A DNA stretch of 44,861 nt, from positions 1 to 44,861 of the forward strand of contig CAYUEV010000008.1 of the NCBI GenBank assembly GCA_964443825.1. The letters run 5' to 3'. The stretch comes from UBA1081 sp964443825. Its GTDB lineage: Bacteria > Bacillota > Clostridia > Oscillospirales > Acutalibacteraceae. Of this stretch, positions 33,151 to 39,779 are shown piece after piece. A program made the translations under genes and the position numbers. Each line of letters begins with the position of its first letter. The stretch's first letter is position 1. Below the pieces are notes generated by a model that saw only the letters and a list, made by a program, of their open reading frames with translations, was not told the origin of the DNA and did no database searches.

Positions 33151-33821
33151 AGCGTTAAAAACTCTTGAGCCTTCTTTTGTAAAAGGAGATATTTGTCATA
33201 TTCCTTGTAGTCGCCGGTATGCTTTAACCCTTCCGCTTTAGAATCTATTATGTTTTTTTGCTTTTTAAAGTACTTTAGAGACAACGTGTCGTCTTTTAAA
33301 ATAAAATCGCCGAAAAAATAAAAATAGTCGCTTTTTCTCTCGTCTTTTCCGGAAAAATAAGCGCTCATGGAAACGTAAACCCTGCCGTCGTCCTCGGAAA
33401 ATTTTTCGCGGTCTATAAAAAAGCCGTTTTCGGACAAAAATTTTCTTACGTCGTATGCGCGCGTCATAGGCTGCAAGACAAGGTGAACGTCTTTTGATTT
33501 TATTCTCTCGATGCTTTCGCTTAAAATTTCGCTTATCAGCGTCCCGCCCATGCCGGATATAACAAACTCGTCCGCGCTTTTCGGTATACCTTTAAGCCCG
33601 TCGGAAATAATAAGCTCTATACTATCTTCCAACGAATATTTATTAAGAGTTGAGCGGGCTTTTTTTAAAGGGTCTTCGTTTATATCGGAAGCGACCGCTC
33701 TATTAGTAACTCCCGATAAAACGAGAAGAACCGGCAAATAAGCGTGATCCGTGCCGACGTCGGCTGTATAGCGGTTTTTTCTGACTAAAGAGGCGATGGA
33801 GTTAAGACGTTGGGAAAACAA
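33147..33821 (-). CDS. trmK: tRNA (adenine(22)-N1)-methyltransferase TrmK
   Basis: A 224-residue class I SAM-dependent methyltransferase for A22 of tRNA. SAM motif I appears as ADVGTDHAYLP (residues 20-30), and VISGMGGTLISEIL carries the catalytic-side loop, both typical of the TrmK/YqfN family. A coiled-coil C-terminus is present. It starts at TTG with AAGGAG five bases before it; that site is formed by the last codons of the DUF1858 gene. Confidence 0.93.
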   Translation of the reverse strand: MFSQRLNSIASLVRKNRYTADVGTDHAYLPVLLVLSGVTNRAVASDINEDPLKKARSTLNKYSLEDSIELIISDGLKGIPKSADEFVISGMGGTLISEILSESIERIKSKDVHLVLQPMTRAYDVRKFLSENGFFIDREKFSEDDGRVYVSMSAYFSGKDERKSDYFYFFGDFILKDDTLSLKYFKKQKNIIDSKAEGLKHTGDYKEYDKYLLLQKKAQEFLTL

Positions 33822-33823
33822 TT

Positions 33824-34018
33824 TTACTCCTTGGGCTTATTGAGTTTTTCTAAAAGCTCGTCGGGGTCTACTCCGTGAACCATACACGCCTGCTCGATAG
33901 TTTCGGCTCTCGCGGAGGGGCAGCCTAAACAGTACATACCCATATCGAAAAAGTAAGCCGCTAAAGAACGGTCTTTGTCAAGAACGTCGCCTATTGTGGA
34001 ATCTTTTGTAATCTGCAT
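33824..34018 (-). CDS. DUF1858 small redox protein
   Basis: A 64-residue protein beginning ITKDSTIGDVLDKD and holding CLGCPSA, the conserved pair of the DUF1858 (hybrid-cluster-protein-associated disulfide) family. The cysteines probably undergo redox change or bind metal; the role is not known. AAGGAG precedes the ATG. It sits between the glycosyltransferase and trmK within one operon. Confidence 0.9.
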   Translation of the reverse strand: MQITKDSTIGDVLDKDRSLAAYFFDMGMYCLGCPSARAETIEQACMVHGVDPDELLEKLNKPKE

Positions 34019-34036
34019 AATTATTCTCCTTAAAAA

Positions 34037-34990
34037 TTAAACTTTATAATTGTTTTCGTCTATGTTTGTTTTGGCGATAATATACTTGGGTCTGCCTTTT
34101 ACTTCAGTGTAAATCCGCGCTATGTACTCCCCCGCTATCCCGATAGACAAGAGTATAAGTCCTCCTATAAACAAAACGGAAAAAAGCGCGATTCTTACGG
34201 TAAGCGGGAAAACGTGACCTTTGACTATCAGTTTAATCAGTACCGCGAAAGCGTAAATTAAACTTAAAAATATAAAGAAAACGCCTGAAATCGTGGAAAT
34301 TTTAAGAGGAGCGGAAGTGTACCCCAATATGCCGTCGAGAGCGTATTTAAAGAGCTTGCCTATGGACCACTTTGTGGAGCCGGCGGCTCTTTCGCGGTTT
34401 TCATGCGGAAACCACTTTACGTTAAAACCCACCCAGCTGAATATGCCTTTTGTAAAGCGGATATTTTCGCCCATTGAGAGAATCGAGTCGGCGACCTGCC
34501 TCGTCATGATTCTGTAGTCCTGAGCGCCGTCGTCGATATACGTTTCGGAAATTTTATTGACGACTTTATAAAAGAATTTTGAAAGAAAACTTTTGAATTT
34601 GGACTCGCCTTCCCTGTCTACTCTTTTGCACGCCGCGACGTCGTAGCCCTCGCCGTCGACCGCTTTTAGCATATCGGGGATAAGGTCGGGCGAATGCTGC
34701 AAATCCGCGTCTATAAATCCCATAAAATCGCCCGTGCAGCGCTCTAACCCGGCGAGCATGGCGGCTTCTTTTCCGAAATTCCTTGAAAAAGAGATATATT
34801 TAACTCTCTTGTCTTTTTCAGCTAAATCTTCCAATATTTTTACGGTGTCGTCGGAACTGCCGTCGCTTACGAATATAAGTTCAAATTCGTAATTTGAACA
34901 CTCCCCCGCGACGCGTGAAATTTCCTTATAAAACTTTGGCAGCGCCTGCGACTCGTTGTAGCAGGGCACAATCATAGACAGTTTTTTCAT
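34037..34990 (-). CDS. Polyprenyl-phosphate glycosyltransferase (GtrB/DPM1-like, GT2)
   Basis: A 317-residue enzyme with a GT2 domain (1-220) starting MKKLSMIVPCYNES, the DxD-type motif FIDADLQHSP, and the acceptor region QDYRIMTRQV. Two membrane helices follow (about 230-255 and 265-295). This layout is that of GtrB/YkoT-like enzymes that move glucose or a related sugar onto undecaprenyl phosphate at the membrane for later transfer to envelope polymers. GGTGGT precedes the ATG. First gene of the operon that runs to rqcH. Confidence 0.92.
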   Translation of the reverse strand: MKKLSMIVPCYNESQALPKFYKEISRVAGECSNYEFELIFVSDGSSDDTVKILEDLAEKDKRVKYISFSRNFGKEAAMLAGLERCTGDFMGFIDADLQHSPDLIPDMLKAVDGEGYDVAACKRVDREGESKFKSFLSKFFYKVVNKISETYIDDGAQDYRIMTRQVADSILSMGENIRFTKGIFSWVGFNVKWFPHENRERAAGSTKWSIGKLFKYALDGILGYTSAPLKISTISGVFFIFLSLIYAFAVLIKLIVKGHVFPLTVRIALFSVLFIGGLILLSIGIAGEYIARIYTEVKGRPKYIIAKTNIDENNYKV

Positions 34991-35014
34991 AGCACCACCG
35001 ATTGTACTTTTCTG

Positions 35015-35043
35015 TTGACTTAAAAGAAAATTTGAGGTATAAT
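35015..35043 (+). promoter_or_regulatory. Promoter for a leaderless mRNA
   Basis: TTGACT (35015-35020), exactly 17 bases, then TATAAT (35038-35043). The ATG at 35050 begins seven bases after the -10 box, the usual distance to the transcript start. Confidence 0.85.
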
Positions 35044-35049
35044 AAGGGC

Positions 35050-35367
35050 ATGAAAAAAGACCCTTTTAAAAAGAGAAGAGAAAAAGTTAAGGCTAACAGA
35101 GGCAGGTTCGAACGAGTGGAAGTCGGGGGCGAAGCGCTTCCGATTATGAATTTTTACATTTACACAAGCCGCAACGACTCCAAAAGACACATAGAACTCG
35201 CCTCAAATGAAGAACTTACGGCTCTTCATTTTACCGAAGTGGAAATGAACGTCGTCCTCCCGGTAAAAAGACTTGTAATAAAGGCGCGATTCGAGGACGC
35301 GTTCCAAAAGGGAAAATTTAAAATTTACAAATTCCTGGTACTTGACGAAAAAGAGTATTACATATAA
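35050..35367 (+). CDS. Small hypothetical protein, probably translated from a leaderless mRNA
   Basis: A 105-residue protein of unknown family. The first 20 residues are very basic (KKDPFKKRREKVKANRG), followed by a beta-rich part with FERVEVGG, FYIYTSRND and a C-terminal FLVLDEKEYYI. It has no hydrophobic helix, so it is cytosolic, and the basic start suggests RNA or DNA contact (inference). An in-frame start at 35002 lies upstream of the promoter and is rejected. The gene is monocistronic, with a strong promoter and its own terminator. Confidence 0.75.
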   Translation: MKKDPFKKRREKVKANRGRFERVEVGGEALPIMNFYIYTSRNDSKRHIELASNEELTALHFTEVEMNVVLPVKRLVIKARFEDAFQKGKFKIYKFLVLDEKEYYI

Positions 35368-35404
35368 ACTTTAATGGAGACTTACGCTCCCAAGTTTCAT
35401 TTTA
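35366..35404 (+). terminator. Terminator after the leaderless gene
   Basis: AAACTT (35366-35371) pairs with AAGTTT (35392-35397) and GGAG (35376-35379) with CTCC (35387-35390); TTTCATTTT follows. It overlaps the stop codon. Confidence 0.65.
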
Positions 35405-35455
35405 CGCTGTTTTTTGGTGTTTGTCAAGTTTAGAAGGTTAAAAGAGGCGATATTT

Positions 35456-36040
35456 TTGGATCTTTCGATTTCGAGAGAGGACGCGCTGGCTCTCCTTAAA
35501 AAGCACAATAAAGAGCCGTTTCACATAGTTCACGGTCTTACCGTGGAAGGCGTCATGAAGTGGTACGCGAATGAGTTGGGCTACGCCGACGATTCCGAGT
35601 ACTGGGGCGTGGTCGGGCTTTTACACGATATAGATTTTGAGGAATATCCCGAAGAACACTGTAAGAAAGCCCCCGAAATATTAAAAGAAGCGGGGGTGGG
35701 CGACGATATCATCCATGCCGTATGCTCTCACGGCTACGGTCTTACGGTGGACGTAAAGCCCGAACACACCATGGAAAAGGTGTTGTACGCGACCGACGAG
35801 CTTACGGGTCTTATAGGCGCGACGGCTAAAATGCGTCCTTCTAAAAGCTGTAAGGATATGGAACTTAAAAGCCTTAAAAAGAAATACAAAGATAAAAAAT
35901 TCGCCGCCGGTTGCAGCAGAGACGTAATAGAACGCGGAGCCGCGATGTTAGGCTGGGAACTAGACGAACTGTTAGAAAAAACTATCCTCGCTATGAGGTC
36001 ATGCGAGGATATGGTAAAAATTTCAGCGGGCGATACGTAA
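35456..36040 (+). CDS. HD-domain metal-dependent phosphohydrolase
   Basis: A 194-residue HD-superfamily protein. Metal-ligand candidates are H in HGLTVEGVM, HD in GLLHDIDFEEYP, H in CSHGYG and D in YATDELTGLI. Such proteins hydrolyse nucleotides or other phosphate esters; the substrate is unknown. The TTG at 35456 is chosen because AGAGGCG lies six bases before it; a longer frame from GTG at 35414 crosses that site. The 3' end overlaps the terminator of the antisense structured RNA. Confidence 0.85.
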   Translation: MDLSISREDALALLKKHNKEPFHIVHGLTVEGVMKWYANELGYADDSEYWGVVGLLHDIDFEEYPEEHCKKAPEILKEAGVGDDIIHAVCSHGYGLTVDVKPEHTMEKVLYATDELTGLIGATAKMRPSKSCKDMELKSLKKKYKDKKFAAGCSRDVIERGAAMLGWELDELLEKTILAMRSCEDMVKISAGDT

Positions 36041-36545
36041 TCTCCCGCTGAAACTTTCCGAAGTTCAACTTTCGGTTTCGCGCCCATTCGACCGCAAAAC
36101 CGCTCCGATCTAACACAAGGAAACGGAAAGTTAAAATCTTGTTAAGTTAAAGGCGCCGGCAGCAAATCGCCGAGAACCGGATAACGCGCTTTTTCGCGTC
36201 CTTTTGTTACCGCGATTCTCTTATTATGGCAATTCGCCGCGATTCCTTAGGGTTTCCCTTCAGCCCAAAAAAATTCATCGGCTTTTCGTGATCCCCGGAG
36301 GTTCTAAAGGCATACGGCGTAAATCAAGAACGTATGGGTACAGAAAACACTGTATTCCCGTTATCATCTTAAAAGCGCGTCGTCGCTTTGAACTCGCGCT
36401 AATATATTTAGCGGCTGAAGCCCGCTTGAATCGGCAAAATACCGCCCCTTAAAGCTAAACGAGAATCAAGAACGCTTCGGGGTAAAAGAAAAAATCACGC
36501 CTTACACGGCAAAAAAAGGCTTTTTGTGATTTATTTTTCTTTTCT
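36015..36545 (-). ncRNA. Large structured non-coding RNA (about 530 nt), family not recognised
   Basis: A stretch without a gene, bounded on the minus strand by a consensus promoter and a perfect intrinsic terminator. Hairpins, 5' to 3': AAATCAC/GTGATTT (36492-36532); CCCC..AAGC/GCTT..GGGG (about 36453-36482); AGCGCG/CGCGCT (36374-36400); GGG-TACAG/CTGTA-CCC (36336-36359); CATACG/CGTATG (36311-36336); AGGG/CCCT; ACGCG/CGCGT; CGGTTTTGCG/CGCGAAACCG (36073-36102); CCGAA/TTCGG. Two loops share CGTTCTTGATT, and GAATCGCGG occurs twice. No ribosome site plus ORF is present. Signatures I know for RNase P RNA, tmRNA, SRP RNA and rRNA are absent. Size recalls OLE, ROOL or GOLLD, but I cannot match them by eye. 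Confidence 0.75.
36016..36053 (-). terminator. Intrinsic terminator of the large RNA
   Basis: TTTCAGCGGG and CCCGCTGAAA (10 bp, perfect) around a 13-base loop, then TTTTT on the minus strand. The stem also overlaps the stop of the convergent HD gene and may end its transcript too. Confidence 0.85.
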
Positions 36546-36551
36546 GAAATT

Positions 36552-36580
36552 ATTTTACAACAAAATAAAAATAAAGTCAA
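36552..36580 (-). promoter_or_regulatory. Promoter of the large RNA
   Basis: Minus-strand TTGACT (36575-36580), exactly 17 bases, then TAAAAT (36552-36557). The predicted first base is an A near 36545. The surrounding 110 bases are very AT-rich. Confidence 0.8.
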
Positions 36581-36656
36581 CAAAAGAGAATATTTATTTT
36601 TTTAAATTTTTGTAAATTTTTTATCTATAAAATATTTCCGCGGGGAGGGTATTCTT

Positions 36657-37523
36657 TTGATTGAAGACGATAAAGCGCCTATTTTCGCCATAATGTACGA
36701 TTTCGACAGAACGTTAAGCCCCAAGGATATGCAGGAGTATCAGTTCATACCGAGTTTAGGCATGGAACCGTCCAAGTTCTGGGAAAAGGCGAATTCTTTC
36801 GGCGATAAAATGAATATGGACAAGGTTTTATCGTATATGTACATGATGATAACGGAGTCCGAAAGAGCGGGAATACCTTTGACGCGGGAGAGAGTGGTTT
36901 CATGCGGGAAAAACATTGAGTTTTTTGACGGCGTGACCGGCTGGTTCGACAGAATTACGGAATACGGTCTTAAAACGGGCGTTAAAGTCGAACATTACGT
37001 CCTGTCGTCGGGGCTGAAGGAGATTATAGAAGGCTCTAAAATCGGGAACTGCTTTAAAAAAATATACGCTAGCGAGTTCCTCTACGATAAAGACGGGCGC
37101 GCCGTCTTCCCAAAATCAGCCGTAAACTACACCTCTAAAACGCAATTCGTTTACAGAATCAATAAAGGCGTTCTCTCGGTTTCAAACGACGTGGATTTAA
37201 ACCGTTCCACGCCTGAAAATTTAAGGCGCGTCAGATTTTCGGATATGCTCTATATAGGCGACGGGCTTTCGGACGTTCCCTGCATGAAAATGGTAAAGGC
37301 ATACGGTGGAAGTTCCATCGCGGTATACCGCGAGGAGCGCGATAAATCGATAGTGGAGGATCTTTTAAGGCACGGCCGCGTCGATTATATCTTCCCGGCC
37401 GACTACAGAGAAAATCTCGACTTCGACACAACCGTAAAGAATCTTATCAAAAAGTCGTCCATCGAAAATAAGCTTTTAACCGAACACAAACGTCAGGAAG
37501 ACAAATTATCGGACGTCTGTTAA
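36657..37523 (+). CDS. HAD-superfamily phosphatase (SerB-like)
   Basis: A 288-residue HAD hydrolase. Motif I is YDFDRTLSP with nucleophile D15 and acid D17, motif II VLSSG, motif III Lys in the PKSAVNYTSKT region, and motif IV YIGDGLSDVP. The helical cap after motif I fits the phosphoserine-phosphatase-like group. Substrate unknown. The start is TTG with GGGGAGGG seven bases before it. A TATAAA at 36626-36631 could be the -10 box, but no good -35 is seen. It is the first gene of a plus-strand run and lies divergent to the large RNA. Confidence 0.88.
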   Translation: MIEDDKAPIFAIMYDFDRTLSPKDMQEYQFIPSLGMEPSKFWEKANSFGDKMNMDKVLSYMYMMITESERAGIPLTRERVVSCGKNIEFFDGVTGWFDRITEYGLKTGVKVEHYVLSSGLKEIIEGSKIGNCFKKIYASEFLYDKDGRAVFPKSAVNYTSKTQFVYRINKGVLSVSNDVDLNRSTPENLRRVRFSDMLYIGDGLSDVPCMKMVKAYGGSSIAVYREERDKSIVEDLLRHGRVDYIFPADYRENLDFDTTVKNLIKKSSIENKLLTEHKRQEDKLSDVC

Positions 37524-37542
37524 AATTTAAGGGGGTATTATC

Positions 37543-39021
37543 ATTAAACGTTTTGCTAAACTTTTTATTTCGTTCGTATTGATTTTTTGCTTCACGGGGT
37601 CCGTCCGGGTTTTCGCGGAAGATTTTAATTTAGGCTCTTATATAGTTACGTCCAACGGAGGCGCCAAGTTATACGAAAGCCCGGATTCCTCGTCGCGATT
37701 TAAAACCATAGCCTTAAAAGACGCGTGTTTAAACGTCTTGGAAATTGAAGGCTCTTTTGGATACACGGTTTACGATTCCGTATACGGTTGGGTGGATCTC
37801 GGCGGTTTAAAATATTTGAGCCGCGACCCGTTTGTTACGGACGATGAAAAAGTGTTGGGGACGAAAGGACTCAGAATAATAAGCCCCCCTGATAAAACAA
37901 GGTATGTGGAAGGCGAGGAGAGCGCCGACACGGAGGGACTTAAAGTCGCCTTGGTATTTGACGACGAGAAAGAATCCCTCTTGGAAGTAACGGGTTATAA
38001 AGTGTCTTTTCCGTCTCTCGACACATACGGAGAGAAAAAAGTCGTCGTTTATTACGGCGGGTTTTCCGCCGAGTTTGACATAACCGTAGTAAAAGTCCCG
38101 CTTACCAATATCGTCCTCACTCTCCCTAAAAAGACCACGTTTATAGAAGGCGAGGCAATATCTTTTGAAGGTCTTTCGGTCGCGGCTTACTACAGCGACG
38201 GACGCTTTGGGGGAAAAGGCGAAGTTTTAAAAGAAGGCGATTACACAATCGAGGGCGTAAACGAGGGCGACGCGACGCTCGCCCCCGGAACATATACCGT
38301 GACGGTCACATACAAATACCCTGAAATTTCGGCCTCTTTTCATATTTACGTAACGGGCAGGACGGTTACCGAACTAAAACTTACCAAAGTCCCCGCGAAC
38401 CCGACTATATACAAAGGCCGGTCGTTTAATAAGGACGATTTTGAGCTTCAAGCCACATACGACAACGGGGTTACCGAAATCGTTAAGGATTTTGATATAG
38501 AATACGACAACATGAATTTAGGCGTTTTTACGGCGAGAATTTACTATATGGACAAATACGTCGCGTTCGACTACACTGTTTTAGACCTTATCGAGACGGG
38601 AATAGAACTTGGCGACACGTCTTACGTCGGAAGCTTTTTAAATTCACCCGTCAATTTTTCAAAACTTGAAGTCTATATAGTCTATAACAGCGGCGAAAAA
38701 ACCCTTACCGACGACTATGCTCTTTCCCATGAAATAGACGTAAGCGTCCCCGGAAAATACGCCGTGACGGTAACTTACAAAACCTTTTCGGCGGTTTTTG
38801 AATACACCGTTTCCGTGCGAAACGAGCCGGAAGTCGGGGACGTGGATTTTAACGGGAAAATTGACGCGGCGGACGCCAGGCTCGCGTTAAGGTTCTCGTC
38901 AAAATTGGAAACTCCCGACTTAGATCAATTAGCGGCGGCGGACGTAAACCTTGACGACGATATAACGGCTTCCGACGCGAGAAAGATTTTAAGAGTATCG
39001 GCTCGTATCGACTCGTTTTAA
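37543..39021 (+). CDS. Secreted SH3 / Ig-like repeat / dockerin protein, likely ATT start
   Basis: A secreted protein of about 492 residues. A full signal peptide (KRFAKLFISFVLIFCF, cleavage near VFA-E) appears only if translation begins at ATT 37543 (or ATC/ATT just before), seven bases after AAGGGGG; the first conventional start, TTG 37579, would cut off its basic end. Next come a bacterial SH3-like domain (to about 90), four Big_3-type Ig-like domains of about 80 residues each, and a type I dockerin of two calcium loops (DVDFNGKIDAAD and DVNLDDDITASD). It probably docks onto a cohesin at the cell surface or in a cellulosome-like complex. It follows the HAD gene by 19 bases. Confidence 0.85.
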   Translation: MKRFAKLFISFVLIFCFTGSVRVFAEDFNLGSYIVTSNGGAKLYESPDSSSRFKTIALKDACLNVLEIEGSFGYTVYDSVYGWVDLGGLKYLSRDPFVTDDEKVLGTKGLRIISPPDKTRYVEGEESADTEGLKVALVFDDEKESLLEVTGYKVSFPSLDTYGEKKVVVYYGGFSAEFDITVVKVPLTNIVLTLPKKTTFIEGEAISFEGLSVAAYYSDGRFGGKGEVLKEGDYTIEGVNEGDATLAPGTYTVTVTYKYPEISASFHIYVTGRTVTELKLTKVPANPTIYKGRSFNKDDFELQATYDNGVTEIVKDFDIEYDNMNLGVFTARIYYMDKYVAFDYTVLDLIETGIELGDTSYVGSFLNSPVNFSKLEVYIVYNSGEKTLTDDYALSHEIDVSVPGKYAVTVTYKTFSAVFEYTVSVRNEPEVGDVDFNGKIDAADARLALRFSSKLETPDLDQLAAADVNLDDDITASDARKILRVSARIDSF

Positions 39022-39024
39022 CTT

Positions 39025-39657
39025 ATGGATAAAAAAGAAAAAACTCTGAAAATCATAGAAATCCTTAAAAGCAAGTATCCCGACGCTTTATGCAAGTTAA
39101 ATTACGAAAATCCGCTTGAACTTTTAATCGCGGCGAGGCTTTCGGCTCAGTGTACCGATAAGAGGGTGAACGCGGTAACGCCGATTCTTTTTTCAAAATA
39201 CGGGACCTTGGAAGACTTTGCCGAGGCGAACCCCCGCGACGTAGCCGAAATTATACGCCCATGCGGATTTCACAACACGAAAGCGGAAGATATAGTAAAT
39301 ATGTCCAAAATGTTAAGGGACGATTTCGGCGGGAAGATTCCCGACAATATCGAGGATCTCACTAAACTCCCCGGAGTGGGAAGGAAAATCGCCAATTTAA
39401 TTCTAGGCGACGTCTACAACAAACCCGCCGTGGTTTGCGACACGCACGTTATAAGAATATCGAACAGATTGGGGCTCGTTAATACGAGAGACCCTTATAA
39501 AGTCGAAATGGAATTAAAAGAACTGCTGCCGCCTTCCGAGAGTTCCGATTTTTGCCACAGAATGGTGCTTTTCGGCAGAGAAGTGTGCAAATCAAGAAAT
39601 CCCGACTGTAAAAATTGCGACATAAAAGAATTTTGTCAAGGGAATTTGACATTTTAG
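39025..39657 (+). CDS. nth: Endonuclease III
   Basis: A 210-residue DNA glycosylase/AP lyase for oxidised pyrimidines. The helix-hairpin-helix LPGVGRKIANLIL carries the catalytic Lys, and the catalytic Asp is in VVCDTHVIRI. The 4Fe-4S site at the C-terminus is C-x6-C-x2-C-x5-C (VCKSRNPDCKNCDIKEFC). It begins three bases after the dockerin gene with no evident ribosome site, so translation may be coupled. The secA promoter overlaps its stop. Confidence 0.96.
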   Translation: MDKKEKTLKIIEILKSKYPDALCKLNYENPLELLIAARLSAQCTDKRVNAVTPILFSKYGTLEDFAEANPRDVAEIIRPCGFHNTKAEDIVNMSKMLRDDFGGKIPDNIEDLTKLPGVGRKIANLILGDVYNKPAVVCDTHVIRISNRLGLVNTRDPYKVEMELKELLPPSESSDFCHRMVLFGREVCKSRNPDCKNCDIKEFCQGNLTF

Positions 39658-39674
39658 AAAAAAAGATGTAAAAT
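39646..39674 (+). promoter_or_regulatory. Promoter of secA
   Basis: TTGACA (39646-39651), exactly 17 bases, TAAAAT (39669-39674). It overlaps the end of nth and gives a leader of about 100 AT-rich bases in which no stable hairpin was seen. Confidence 0.8.
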
Positions 39675-39779
39675 CAATATGCTTTCTTTTGTATAATTTA
39701 ATATGTAATCAATCTATAATCAATTTAATAATAGTACGCTTAGATCGTATTTAAGAATCCAAAAGGTGATGAATTTTAA

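Noticed and set aside
36204..36452. Plus-strand open frame of 82 codons inside the structured RNA region.
   Set aside because: No ribosome-binding site, basic nonsense-like composition, and it runs opposite to the promoter and terminator that bound the region.
36015..36545. Assignment of the large RNA to RNase P RNA or tmRNA.
   Set aside because: The GAGGAAAGTCC-type and ACAGAA/TAGATGA-type RNase P segments and the tmRNA tRNA-like ends are not visible on either strand.
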